From: Lewinellaceae bacterium
GTDB lineage: Bacteria; Bacteroidota; Bacteroidia; Chitinophagales; Saprospiraceae
NCBI GenBank assembly: GCA_020636275.1
Contig: JACJYD010000001.1
Span: 992,001 to 1,056,000, forward strand
Direction: 5' to 3'
DNA length: 64,000 bases
Position 1 is the first letter of the stretch. Each line of letters begins with the position of its first letter. A program made the position numbers and the translations under genes. The notes beneath the pieces were generated by a model that worked only from the letters and a program-made list of their open reading frames with translations, made no database searches and was not told the origin of the DNA. Shown here piece after piece: positions 14,573 to 22,997 of the stretch.

Positions 14573-15691
14573 ATGATCATAGCCATTAATGCACGATTTC
14601 TTCTTCCGGGCAAACTGGAAGGGATCGGGTGGTACACCTATGAGGTCGTGCGCCGGATGGCGGCCCGGCACCCGGAGGATACCTTTTGGCTTTTGTTCGA
14701 CCGGCCTTATGACGAGAGCTTTCGCTTTGGTCCGAACGTCCATCTGAAGGTTGTGCCCCCGCCCGCCCGGCATCCCCTGCTTTGGCTGGCCTGGTTTGAG
14801 TGGAGCATCCCCCGGGTGTTGCGCCGGATCGGAGCGGATGTATTCCTGTCGCCGGATAATTACTGTTCCTTGCGCACGGCTACGCCCACGGTCCTGGTGG
14901 TGCATGATATCGCTTATGCCCATTTTCCGGAACATATTCCCTGGCTGTCGAGGCAGTATTACCGCTATTTCGTACCTCGATACATCCGGCGGGCCGAGCG
15001 GGTGATCACCGTATCCGGGTTTACCCGGGAGGATCTCATTCACACCCTGGACGTAGAGCCGGAAAAGGTCCGGGTGGCCCAAAACGGTCCCCGGGATGTC
15101 TTTCGGCCCCTGCCGAACGCGGAACAGCAGGCGGTACGCAACCAATTTTCCGGAGGTAAGCCCTATTTTCTTTATATCGGAGCTATTCACCCCCGGAAGA
15201 ATGTGCACCGGTTGATCCGGGCCTTCGATCGCTTCAAAGAACAAACGGGCGCCCCACATCAACTCCTCCTGGCCGGCCGCTGGGCCTGGCAGACGGGAGC
15301 GGTGCGATCCGCCTATGATTCGGCTCGCCATCGCGATGCGATCCGTTTTTTGGGCTACCTCGACGACGAAACCCTGGCCTCTGTGCTGGGCGCCGCTTTT
15401 GCGTTGACCTATCTCTCCCTCTGGGAGGGATTTGGACTTCCCGTGTTGGAAGCTCTTTTTGCCGAAGTGCCGGTCATTTATGCCGATGCCACGTCCCTTC
15501 CTGAAGTAGCCGGCGCCGCGGGATTGGCCGTCGATCCATTATCGGAGCCATCTATTGCCGCTGCCCTGCAGCAACTGGTGGAAAACGAAAAATTAGGCCC
15601 CGGCCTGGTGGAGCTGGGTCGCCAGCAACGGACCCATTTCAGTTGGGACCAGACGGCGGAAGTGGTGTATGCGGCGCTGTGCGAATTGTAG
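14573..15691 (+). CDS. glycosyltransferase family 4-like (GT-B)
   Basis: Transfers a sugar from an activated donor to an unknown acceptor, probably in surface polysaccharide synthesis. 372 residues from ATG 14573 (IIAINARFLLPGKLEGIGWY). GT-B layout: N-terminal acceptor domain, then the donor domain with YFLYIGAIHPRKNVHRLI and the E-X7-E element in LSLWEGFGLPVLEALFAEVP. An upstream in-frame start at 14330 would overlap nadB and is rejected. It stands alone, with no polysaccharide cluster around it. Confidence 0.9.
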   Translation: MIIAINARFLLPGKLEGIGWYTYEVVRRMAARHPEDTFWLLFDRPYDESFRFGPNVHLKVVPPPARHPLLWLAWFEWSIPRVLRRIGADVFLSPDNYCSLRTATPTVLVVHDIAYAHFPEHIPWLSRQYYRYFVPRYIRRAERVITVSGFTREDLIHTLDVEPEKVRVAQNGPRDVFRPLPNAEQQAVRNQFSGGKPYFLYIGAIHPRKNVHRLIRAFDRFKEQTGAPHQLLLAGRWAWQTGAVRSAYDSARHRDAIRFLGYLDDETLASVLGAAFALTYLSLWEGFGLPVLEALFAEVPVIYADATSLPEVAGAAGLAVDPLSEPSIAAALQQLVENEKLGPGLVELGRQQRTHFSWDQTAEVVYAALCEL

Positions 15692-15711
15692 TGACCCGGT
15701 CACTATAGCGT
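15689..15711. terminator. short stem-loop at the end of the glycosyltransferase gene
   Basis: TAGTGACC (15689-15696) and GGTCACTA (15698-15705) form a tight inverted repeat that includes the stop codon; TTTTT follows shortly. It lies between two converging genes, so it may stop transcription from the plus strand. The stem is short. Confidence 0.45.
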
Positions 15712-15713
15712 TT

Positions 15714-16877
15714 TTAATAACTTAACTTGACTCTCATAAATAAACCCTGGATGGGGCTTCGATATTTCTTCCCCTCCTTTTCAAACGCCAATTGTCCCAC
15801 CAGGTCGAAGTCCCAGTTCTGTGCAATGGAGTAGGAAATGGTGGGGTTCAGGAAAATGGCGTGCACTTTCGAAGGGCTGTAGATCAGTGCCAGGCCGCTG
15901 TTGAGCAGTGGGGTGATGGGGTAGCCGCCCTGAAGGAATAGGGAGTATTTATACGGATACAGGTTTTTAGCCGAAAGCTGAAAATCGAACAGGCTGGCGA
16001 TGCTGCCACTGGTGATTCCGTTGGAGTTGAACAGGAAGCCCCCGTTGAGGTAAAGCGATTTTCCCGTCATGTAATCCACTCCGATCGTACCGGCGAAGCT
16101 GCTCTTTTCGCTTTTTTTCAGCGGTTGAAAAAAGGTGAGTTCCCCTTTGAACCCAGCGCTTTTGATATTTCCGGCCCAACCGCCGCCCAGGGCGAGCTCG
16201 TTCTTGACCAGCCCTCCCAGTACCTGAAAATCGTAGCCACCGGCGTTAAAATGGCCCATCCCCGCGATGACGGCCGCTTCGAGGCTGTCGGCCATTTTGG
16301 CGGCGACCTCAATGCTTGACGCATATCCGGTGTAATAGCGCACCCGCAATGCGTCGGACCCCGGCCTTTCTTCGTAGTCGAAGTCGGTGAATGAAAAGGC
16401 GTTGAACACATCGTTGGGGTTCCAGACGGTGCTGATACCCCAGTTGATCCGCTGTCGCCCGAGGCGCACTTCCCATTTGCCCTTTATCCACTCCAGGTAA
16501 AGGCGGTCGATCATGGCATGGTAGGCCAGTCCTTTGTCGTTGCTCTTTCCGATGGACAGGTCGAAGTAGTCGTTGGCGGTATCCAGACCCTTGAGCATAT
16601 CCGTCGTAGACAGGTCGCCCCAAAACAGCCGGTTCCGGAAATCGACTTTGAACAGCAGGGAAGGAGCGATCTGCCACTGTACATTGATCCGGTTGTGGAT
16701 CTGGTTTTGGTCGTAGATGAAAATATCGCCCAGGGTCGACTTGGCATTGAAGATAAAGACGGTCTGCAAGTCTTTCACATAGCCGCCAACCGTCAGTTTG
16801 GGCGGTTCCTCTTCCTGACCCCATCCTGTCGAAATGCCGATCAGGAAAAAGGCGATTATTGAAATTATCTTTCTCAT
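15714..16877 (-). CDS. outer-membrane beta-barrel protein of the LolA/FtsX operon
   Basis: Predicted outer-membrane barrel of 387 residues. Signal peptide 1-20 (IISIIAFFLIGISTGWGQ). The rest alternates hydrophobic and polar residues in amphipathic strands and ends in an aromatic strand LFMRVKLSY, typical of outer-membrane insertion. The segment EVRLGRQRINWGISTVWNP resembles a motif of DUF1302-type barrels, which in proteobacteria occur next to LolA-like and export genes. This similarity is from memory. It is the last gene of the tetR-led operon, 40 bp after the ATPase gene. Confidence 0.75.
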   Translation of the reverse strand: MRKIISIIAFFLIGISTGWGQEEEPPKLTVGGYVKDLQTVFIFNAKSTLGDIFIYDQNQIHNRINVQWQIAPSLLFKVDFRNRLFWGDLSTTDMLKGLDTANDYFDLSIGKSNDKGLAYHAMIDRLYLEWIKGKWEVRLGRQRINWGISTVWNPNDVFNAFSFTDFDYEERPGSDALRVRYYTGYASSIEVAAKMADSLEAAVIAGMGHFNAGGYDFQVLGGLVKNELALGGGWAGNIKSAGFKGELTFFQPLKKSEKSSFAGTIGVDYMTGKSLYLNGGFLFNSNGITSGSIASLFDFQLSAKNLYPYKYSLFLQGGYPITPLLNSGLALIYSPSKVHAIFLNPTISYSIAQNWDFDLVGQLAFEKEGKKYRSPIQGLFMRVKLSY

Positions 16878-16917
16878 GTCTCAAATCTGATGTGAAATAT
16901 TCCTAACCTCGCCCACT

Positions 16918-17613
16918 TCACTTCACAGGTTTCTGTTCCTCATCGGTCGCGATCTTCCCGTCGACCAGGGTAATGACCCGGTGTGCCCGGTCAATGACGC
17001 GTTGGTCGTGGGTGGAGAAGACGAAGGTGACCCCTTCTTCGTGGTTGAGGCGCGACATGATGTCGAGCAGGTTTTCGGTCGATTTGGAATCGAGATTGGC
17101 CGTGGGTTCATCGGCGAGGATGAAATCGGGCTTGGGCGCCAGGGCCCGGGCTACGGCCACCCGTTGTTGCTGGCCGCCGGAAAGTTGGGACGGGCGGTTC
17201 TTGCGTTTGTCGCCGAGGCCAACGGCATTGAGCAATTCGGTCGTACGCTGCTCGCGCTCGGCCTCCGGCCGGTTTTGGAGCAACATGACGAATTCGATGT
17301 TTTCCTCGGCCGTCAAAACCGGGATGAGGTTGTAGGCCTGGAAAACAAAACCGATGTGGTTCTTGCGAAACTCGATCAGTTTGTTGTCGTGCATTTTGGT
17401 GATGTCGGTTCCCGAAATGGTCACGGAGCCGTGCGTGGGTTTGTCGAGCCCGCCGATGATGTTCAGCAGGGTGGTCTTCCCCGAGCCCGAAGGGCCGACG
17501 ATGGCCGTGAATTCACCTTCGTTAATCTGGAGATCGATGCCGTCGAGCGCGACGACCGGAATCGTATCGGGGTTGTAAACTTTTGTGATCCCCTTGGTGA
17601 TGATATTCTTCAT
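16918..17613 (-). CDS. ABC transporter ATP-binding protein, LolD/MacB type
   Basis: Cytoplasmic ATPase that should power the two FtsX-type permeases upstream. All ABC motifs are intact: Walker A GPSGSGKTTLLN near residue 40, Q-loop FVFQAYN, signature LSGGQQQRVAVARA, Walker B DFILADEPTANLDS, and the switch His in FSTHDQRV. The short length (231 residues) and sequence fit the LolD/MacB/FtsE branch, which extracts or moves substrates across the envelope rather than importing nutrients. Start at ATG 17613; a TTG at 17625 is an alternative. Heptamer repeats lie just upstream. Confidence 0.93.
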   Translation of the reverse strand: MKNIITKGITKVYNPDTIPVVALDGIDLQINEGEFTAIVGPSGSGKTTLLNIIGGLDKPTHGSVTISGTDITKMHDNKLIEFRKNHIGFVFQAYNLIPVLTAEENIEFVMLLQNRPEAEREQRTTELLNAVGLGDKRKNRPSQLSGGQQQRVAVARALAPKPDFILADEPTANLDSKSTENLLDIMSRLNHEEGVTFVFSTHDQRVIDRAHRVITLVDGKIATDEEQKPVK

Positions 17614-17618
17614 TTGAG

Positions 17619-17639
17619 TTTTCAATTTTCAGTTTTCAA
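17619..17639. repeat. three tandem TTTTCAR heptamers
   Basis: TTTTCAA, TTTTCAG and TTTTCAA follow each other without gaps in the 51-bp space between the permease gene and the ATPase gene. Similar short AT-rich repeats are common in Bacteroidota spacers. Confidence 0.6.
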
Positions 17640-17664
17640 TTTTTCTGTTCAACAACCTGCCGGG

Positions 17665-18879
17665 TCATATTTTCCGGATGGCCTCCACCGGACGAAGCTG
17701 GATGGCTTTTAAAGACGGATAGATGGAGGCGATCAGTGCGGTGAGGACGACGGCGAAGGCCAACTCGGCAAACATGCTCGGGCGAACGGTGGTAAAGACG
17801 ACCCTCGACATCCCGAACTGCCGCATGCCTTCCGAAAAATACCCCAGGTCGATCCCGTTATGATTGAAATAGAGAACGGTGAGGTAGGCAAGGGCCAACC
17901 CGATCGGGCCGCTGACCAGGCCGAGCAGGATGGTTTCCAGCATGATCATTAAAAATACCCGGACCTTGTTCATCCCTACGGCCATGAGCATCCCGAGCTC
18001 TTTGATCCGCTCCAGCACCGCCATCAGCATGGTGTTGACGATGCCAAAGATCAGGGCCAGCATCAGGATGACCGTGAAAATGGTCGTGGAGAGCTGCATC
18101 TGTGAATCGAACAGCTCGATCTCCGGAGAGATCTCTTTATAGGTCTGGACGAGCAGGTTGGGAAATTCGGTCTTCAGGACGGAAGTGACCGTATCGAGGT
18201 ATTCCGGATCCTGCAGGAACAAGGCGCCTTCATGGGCGATGTCTTCCGCTCCCAATAGCCGGTTGAACTCCGAGCGGATGGTGTAGACGATGGCGTCGTC
18301 GACCATGCTGTTGTCTGTTTCGTAGAGTCCGACGACCCGGAAAGCGGCGGCGGTAATATCGCCGTTGAGGTTGGTGAAGGTCAACACGATCTTGGATCGC
18401 AGCTTGATATTCATCTTACCGGCCAGGCTCTTGCCAATAATGATCTGGTTGTGCTTTCCTTCGGCAAAGTAATCGCCGTCCACAATTTTTTCGTCCAGCT
18501 TGGTGACGGACGCTTCCGGACCGGGATCCACCGCCTTGATCTGTACGCCCCGGGCCCCTTTTGTCGAAGAGATCATGGCGTTCGACAAACTTCGCACAGT
18601 GGCTGCCTTCACGTGGGGCGTCGATTGGAGGGTTTGCAACACCGCCGAAGCATCGTTGAAATAATACTTGACTTCCTTGTCTTTTTCGAAGTCGGGTTGG
18701 TGGAGCTGAATATGGGAGATCTCACTCTGGATGGCGTTGTTGATGTAACTTTTCACCGTTCCTTCCGAAAAGCTCATCAGGAAGATCTCCGCCCAAACTC
18801 CTACGATAATGGCGCCGATGACCACCAGGCTACGGGTGCGGCTTCGCCAAATGTTGCGCCAGGCTATTTTGAATAACAT
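17665..18879 (-). CDS. FtsX/MacB-type ABC transporter permease (second of two)
   Basis: Inner-membrane permease of 404 residues. Topology reads as one N-terminal helix (about 20-42), a large periplasmic MacB-type domain (about 45-265) and three C-terminal helices (from MLALIFGIVNTMLMAVLERI, next around 315-345, last near 375-395), ending in RPVEAIRKI. This is the LolC/LolE/MacB architecture, used to release lipoproteins or lipids or to push periplasmic substrates outward. It lies 11 bp after a homologous permease, so the two may form a heterodimer. Confidence 0.9.
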   Translation of the reverse strand: MLFKIAWRNIWRSRTRSLVVIGAIIVGVWAEIFLMSFSEGTVKSYINNAIQSEISHIQLHQPDFEKDKEVKYYFNDASAVLQTLQSTPHVKAATVRSLSNAMISSTKGARGVQIKAVDPGPEASVTKLDEKIVDGDYFAEGKHNQIIIGKSLAGKMNIKLRSKIVLTFTNLNGDITAAAFRVVGLYETDNSMVDDAIVYTIRSEFNRLLGAEDIAHEGALFLQDPEYLDTVTSVLKTEFPNLLVQTYKEISPEIELFDSQMQLSTTIFTVILMLALIFGIVNTMLMAVLERIKELGMLMAVGMNKVRVFLMIMLETILLGLVSGPIGLALAYLTVLYFNHNGIDLGYFSEGMRQFGMSRVVFTTVRPSMFAELAFAVVLTALIASIYPSLKAIQLRPVEAIRKI

Positions 18880-18890
18880 GGAATTCCGTT

Positions 18891-20120
18891 TTAGGCCCGC
18901 ATTGCTTCCACCGGCTTCAGACGCGTGATCTTGAGTAGCGGGTAAAAAGCTAATACAGCAGTGATGATAAATACGACCAATGCCTGAGCCGTGAATACGG
19001 CAGGCTCAAATGCCGTGGGAAATATGGGGTCGAACCCCCATTTGGCAAAAACATCCATGGATCCCTCCCCCATATTGCTAAAGTCGACCGGGTTGACATG
19101 GAAATAATAGACCAGGGGAATAGCCCCAAGGATGCCGAGGATAGACCCCAGGATACCGAGGAGAATGATCTCTACCCAAATGGAGATGCCCAGTTTCAGG
19201 CGTTTCATGCCGATGGAGACCAGGACGCCGAACTCAAATTCGCGCTCTTTGGTCATCATGAGAATGGTCCCGTAGATCCCGAAGGAAATGATGACATAAA
19301 GCACGAATAGCATCAGGTAGGCGCCGGCCGTGTCGGCCTCCCGGGCCTTCATCAGGTCGGGCATCAATTGCTTCCAGTCCATCACTTCGAATTCGCCGGA
19401 GGGCAATTCCTTTTTCAGGGCCCGGATGGTCGGAGGCACGACATCCTTGTTTTCCAGGTTGAGCGCTACGGTTGTGACGAGATTTTCAGCGCCATAGAAA
19501 TACTGGGCTACCTTCAGGGGGAGGTAAACCATGCGCTTGTTCAGGTCGGGAGAAGGGAAATTGAGGATGCCGATAATAGGATATTTGCCTGCGGCATTCA
19601 CCCCGTGGTAGCCCTGGCTGATGAGCACGAGCGTATCTCCCACACCCAGTTTCATGTTCTTTGCGATCCCTTCGGCGATGAGGGCGGCCTCTTCTCCGGG
19701 TACGAAATAGCGTCCGCTGGTCAGGCGGGTGCTCAGGCGGGTCATGGAGTCCTCGGCAACGGGGTCGGTGCCGACGACCATAACCCCGGTGGTATTATTC
19801 TCGTGAGAGGCCAGCGCGAATGATTCAATGCGCGGGACGATCCGGATATCCGGCATTTCTTTTTGAACCGTTTCCAGTTCGCTGGGAATGGCAAAGGCCT
19901 TGTCGATCGATTGTTCCGACCAATAGCCTTTTTCATGTACCTGGGCATACCCATAATAGTACCCCACCACATTGTCGATCATGCGGTCCCACGCCCCTTT
20001 CTGGAAAGCGACCATAAAAGCGGAGAGGAGTACGGCGAAGAAGATCGAGGCCAGGGTGATGTACGTTCGGCGTTTGTTTCGCCAGATGTTTCGCCAGGCA
20101 AGTTTAAATATCGTGGTCAT
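18891..20120 (-). CDS. FtsX/MacB-type ABC transporter permease (first of two)
   Basis: Inner-membrane permease of 409 residues with the same layout as its downstream neighbour: an N-terminal helix after FKLAWRNIWRNKRRTYITLA, a periplasmic domain, and three C-terminal helices (GAYLMLFVLYVIISFGIY, then about 310-335, then 380-400), ending LKPVEAMRA. The WRNIWRN and PVEA motifs are shared by both permeases, suggesting duplication. Probably forms a LolC/LolE-like pair with the product of 17665-18879, driven by the ATPase at 16918. Confidence 0.9.
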   Translation of the reverse strand: MTTIFKLAWRNIWRNKRRTYITLASIFFAVLLSAFMVAFQKGAWDRMIDNVVGYYYGYAQVHEKGYWSEQSIDKAFAIPSELETVQKEMPDIRIVPRIESFALASHENNTTGVMVVGTDPVAEDSMTRLSTRLTSGRYFVPGEEAALIAEGIAKNMKLGVGDTLVLISQGYHGVNAAGKYPIIGILNFPSPDLNKRMVYLPLKVAQYFYGAENLVTTVALNLENKDVVPPTIRALKKELPSGEFEVMDWKQLMPDLMKAREADTAGAYLMLFVLYVIISFGIYGTILMMTKEREFEFGVLVSIGMKRLKLGISIWVEIILLGILGSILGILGAIPLVYYFHVNPVDFSNMGEGSMDVFAKWGFDPIFPTAFEPAVFTAQALVVFIITAVLAFYPLLKITRLKPVEAMRA

Positions 20121-20137
20121 AGTCCTTATTGTGGATT

Positions 20138-20159
20138 CCGGAGTGGGGAGCCACTCCGG
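20138..20159. repeat. 9-bp stem-loop inside the tetR operon
   Basis: CCGGAGTGG (20138-20146), loop GGAG, CCACTCCGG (20151-20159), in the 55-bp gap between the LolA-like and first permease genes. It could adjust the level of the downstream genes; there is no T-tract. Confidence 0.7.
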
Positions 20160-20175
20160 CGTCTGTTGATGCGAA

Positions 20176-20925
20176 TTATTTTACCCGTTTCATGTTTTGC
20201 ACGGAGAAGAAGTCGTCGGACAGGGGTTTGTCAAACTCCATCCATTGGTACTCCAAAATGGTTTTGTTCCCTTCTTCGTCGGCCGGGATGACTTCCAGGC
20301 GAGAGGCGAGCATTTTGCCACCCATGTCCTTCACATCTTTACCGAGCATGGTATTGACGAGGTAGCCGTCTTCGTCGAAAAACTCCGTCTTCAACTCCAG
20401 GTATTCGGTTTTATCTACCCAGGTGATGATCTTGCCCCAGACGACGGCGGCGTCTTCATGCGGGATGAGCTCGATCTTGTAGCACGGGCGGCCGTCGATG
20501 GTCTCCGTGCCGAGCAATTTTTGGGAAAAGTCGTTTACAATGGAGGTCTGCTGAACCAGGTCGTCGTTCTTGAAGTCGGACCCCAGCCAGGACTGGCTCA
20601 TCATCGAAGGCGGCATCTTGATGACCCGGTCGATGGTGGGCTGCCAGCTCCAGATCTCCTTGCCCCGCTTCAAAAAGGCGGAGCCCTTGTCGCGCTCGGG
20701 TGCGGTGACGAGCACAAGCGCGTAGTCGTCGCCTTTACCCCAGGTCTTCATCGTCATTTCGCGGGTCCAGGTGGGCCGGATGATGGTCATTTTCATTTCG
20801 GAGCGGTTGGTCGTTCCTTTCAACTTCTCGTCGACCTTCCGGATGATCTCCTTGGGGTCGGGATTTTGGGCCATGGCTGAGACGCCGATCGATAGGCCCA
20901 AGAGCAAAAAAATCCAGGTTTTCAT
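20176..20925 (-). CDS. outer membrane lipoprotein-sorting protein (LolA-like)
   Basis: Predicted periplasmic carrier of 249 residues with a LolA/LolB-like half-barrel that shields a lipid moiety. Signal peptide 1-19 (IFLLLGLSIGVSAMAQ). The mature part has the features of the LolA-like family next to exporters: MKMTIIRPTWTREMTMKTWG, GSAFLKRGKEIWSWQP, MMSQSWLGSDFKNDDLV and ILEYQWMEFDKPLSDDFF. Classic LolA itself is shorter. Its place before two FtsX-type permeases and an ATPase argues that it passes a lipidated or hydrophobic substrate across the periplasm. Start at ATG 20925; a GTG lies 9 bp upstream. Confidence 0.87.
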   Translation of the reverse strand: MKTWIFLLLGLSIGVSAMAQNPDPKEIIRKVDEKLKGTTNRSEMKMTIIRPTWTREMTMKTWGKGDDYALVLVTAPERDKGSAFLKRGKEIWSWQPTIDRVIKMPPSMMSQSWLGSDFKNDDLVQQTSIVNDFSQKLLGTETIDGRPCYKIELIPHEDAAVVWGKIITWVDKTEYLELKTEFFDEDGYLVNTMLGKDVKDMGGKMLASRLEVIPADEEGNKTILEYQWMEFDKPLSDDFFSVQNMKRVK

Positions 20926-21016
20926 GATTTTCACAGGTTTTGAATGAGGATGGTTGATTCGTACTGTATTTCAAAAAATATCTTACAGGGAGGCGAAACG
21001 CTGCATTTGATCCGGT

Positions 21017-21601
21017 TTAAAAATTGCAGTATCGGTTGATGAATATTGTTTTCATTTCGTCGAGGGGATATTTTTCCCCGATAAAAAAGTAATGGAGCAT
21101 GATCCCGTCGAGGGTAGCCCCCATGAGCAATCCCTCTTTCTCCGTATCCTCGATGCCGAGTTGACCCAGCAAGTTCTTGAATGCTTCCAGCGTGCTCTCC
21201 CACTTATGGATGTGGATCCAGTCGATCTCCTCCGATATCTCCGGCTGAAAGGCGAGAGAGGTGAGGAGCATCCAGAAATGTTCATGGCTTTTGACCAGTT
21301 GGAAGGTTCCTTCCACAATGGCCAGGAGCTGCTCTTTCGGGTCGGACAGTTCGGCCATGGTTTGCAGCATGACCCCTTCGGCTTCCTCCATTGCGCCTTT
21401 GACGATGGCGTGCAGAAGTTGTTCCTTGCTTTCAAAGTAATTGTACATCAACCCCTTTGAAATGCCGGCCGCCTTCGCTATATCGCTGATCGAGGTCCGG
21501 GAAAATCCCTTGGAAGCAAATAATTCCAGGGCAGCTTCCATGATGGCCGCTTTGCTTTGCTGACGGATCTCTTCGAATTGTTCTTTTGTTTTCGGCGCCA
21601 T
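21017..21601 (-). CDS. TetR/AcrR family transcriptional regulator
   Basis: One-component repressor, 194 residues. The N-terminal helix-turn-helix is clear (ALELFASKGFSRTSISDIAK, then AAGISKGLMYNYFESKEQLL). The C-terminal ligand domain has no recognisable ligand. It is the first gene of a minus-strand run that continues with the LolA-like, permease, ATPase and barrel genes, 91 bp before the next start. A 20-bp palindrome of TetR type (21608-21627) lies 6 bp upstream of its start and covers the -7 box, so it should repress itself and the operon. Confidence 0.93.
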   Translation of the reverse strand: MAPKTKEQFEEIRQQSKAAIMEAALELFASKGFSRTSISDIAKAAGISKGLMYNYFESKEQLLHAIVKGAMEEAEGVMLQTMAELSDPKEQLLAIVEGTFQLVKSHEHFWMLLTSLAFQPEISEEIDWIHIHKWESTLEAFKNLLGQLGIEDTEKEGLLMGATLDGIMLHYFFIGEKYPLDEMKTIFINRYCNF

Positions 21602-21607
21602 TTTTTA

Positions 21608-21627
21608 TTGACCAAACGTTTAGTCAA
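21608..21627. promoter_or_regulatory. TetR-type operator palindrome
   Basis: TTGAC-C-AAACGTTT-A-GTCAA is a palindrome with a single mismatched pair, close to TGACTAAACGTTTAGTCA-like sites of many TetR proteins. It lies between the tetR start and its -7 box, overlapping that box by 3 bases. Confidence 0.8.
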
Positions 21628-21655
21628 AAATATAAGAAAAATAGAGAAAGTCAAA
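21625..21655 (-). promoter_or_regulatory. promoter of the tetR operon
   Basis: Minus strand: TTTG (21655-21652), 19 bases, then TATTTTTG (21632-21625). Both boxes and spacing fit the Bacteroidota consensus. The operator covers the end of the -7 box and the expected start point. Confidence 0.7.
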
Positions 21656-21712
21656 AAATCTACGATAAAATTTTAGGATAGGTAGACGAAAGGGGGCATC
21701 TGCCGGATGAAC

Positions 21713-22801
21713 TTAGCCCTTTTTCAGTGCTTTGAGGAGGGAAGCATGCGAGAAAAAGCCCATCTGAAGGCCGATGGCTTTTGGGGGTTGGTTTCTGAAT
21801 CGGGGATCTCCCAAAGCGGCCTGGTAGGATTCGAGCCGTTTGTTCAGGCAGAAATTTTCGAAATCCATACCTGTTTTTTCCCGGAAGAGTTTTCGCACCT
21901 GGCGGGACGAGAGCCGGCAGAGAAAGGCGAGGCGGCGGAGGTGGAGTTCGGGATCCCGATGGGCGGCGTCGTGTTCAAACCAGGCAAAGGGCCGGTCATC
22001 GGGATCGACCTGGGTCCAGGCATTCTGCGTGTAGAAGGCGTTGAGTTGTTTGTCGGTGGGGTAGGCCACCCCGAGGACATACTGGGCCCCCCGGCCGGTC
22101 AGCCAGAGCAGCATGGCGGCGAAGGAGAGGTCGCCGAGGTAGGAGAATCCCTTTACGCTATAGAGGTTCCAGCCCAGGAAATTGTAGACTACGAAGTCCA
22201 TGACGATATAAGAGGTATTCACGACTGCCAGGACGAAGAGAAATTTGAGGGTCCATTGCAGCCAGATGGACTTGCTGTACTCCCAGAAATGGCCTTTTCG
22301 GCGCGCCACCGCTTGTTTGTATTTCACATACCGGTACGACAAGGCCAGGTAGGTGAAGAGAAGAATGACGGTTCCAATTCCTTCGAAGGTCTTGAAGAAA
22401 GGGGCGATGAAGTGGTCCCACACTTGTTCCTGGCTATTGGGCCCACTGGCAAAGAGGATCCAGTAAAACGAGGCCTGGGCCAGGGGCAGGATAAAGTGCT
22501 TGGCGTCGGTGAACCGGAATTCGTAAGCCGGGTAGAGCGTGAATTTTATGGAAAAGAACAGGAGCGGTCCCAGGCTCCAGGTATACCAGATCGGCACGAA
22601 ATATTTTTCCTGGTAGGGGTAAAAAATCCCGGCGTGGACCAACAGATTATCGAGTACGCAAAGAGAAAAGAGCGCGAGCAGCAAGCCAAATTGGATATTG
22701 GCCTTCCGGTTCCCCCGCCGGCGCAGGAAAAACACCCACCCCAAAGCCCATCCGGCCAGTATGGCAAGCACCAGAATTAGGGAAACGATCACATCGGCCA
22801 T
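21713..22801 (-). CDS. AraC-type regulator with N-terminal membrane domain
   Basis: A 362-residue protein from ATG 22801. Residues 1-240 hold about seven hydrophobic helices (first VIVSLILVLAILAGWALGW), and the C-terminal part is an AraC-like helix-turn-helix region (LSSRQVRKLFREKTGMDF, FCLNKRLESYQAAL, IGLQMGFFSHASLLKALKKG). This is the membrane AraC layout common in Bacteroidota, sensing through the membrane part and binding DNA from the bilayer. The HTH ends right after KKG, so the last helix and the usual GMSPSEYR-type tail are missing. A TTG start at 22933 is possible but less likely. Confidence 0.8.
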   Translation of the reverse strand: MADVIVSLILVLAILAGWALGWVFFLRRRGNRKANIQFGLLLALFSLCVLDNLLVHAGIFYPYQEKYFVPIWYTWSLGPLLFFSIKFTLYPAYEFRFTDAKHFILPLAQASFYWILFASGPNSQEQVWDHFIAPFFKTFEGIGTVILLFTYLALSYRYVKYKQAVARRKGHFWEYSKSIWLQWTLKFLFVLAVVNTSYIVMDFVVYNFLGWNLYSVKGFSYLGDLSFAAMLLWLTGRGAQYVLGVAYPTDKQLNAFYTQNAWTQVDPDDRPFAWFEHDAAHRDPELHLRRLAFLCRLSSRQVRKLFREKTGMDFENFCLNKRLESYQAALGDPRFRNQPPKAIGLQMGFFSHASLLKALKKG

Positions 22802-22997
22802 CGATTGGATTATTGGAAACGGTGTAAGATACTGAATTTCGGAGACGGGAAAGAAGGACAAAAATAGAAATACCAGAGGATACTGCACGCCATCGACGCA
22901 GAGTATCCCCAAGGGCGCTTCATTTAAAAACAAATTGTTGTTTTTATTTCAATTGAAACAAATTGTTTTTATCTTAGTGCCGGAAAAAGGAATTGTT

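Noticed and set aside
13162..14589. Plus-strand open frame of 475 codons over nadB
   Set aside because: Antisense shadow of nadB, whose FAD and active-site motifs are intact on the minus strand.
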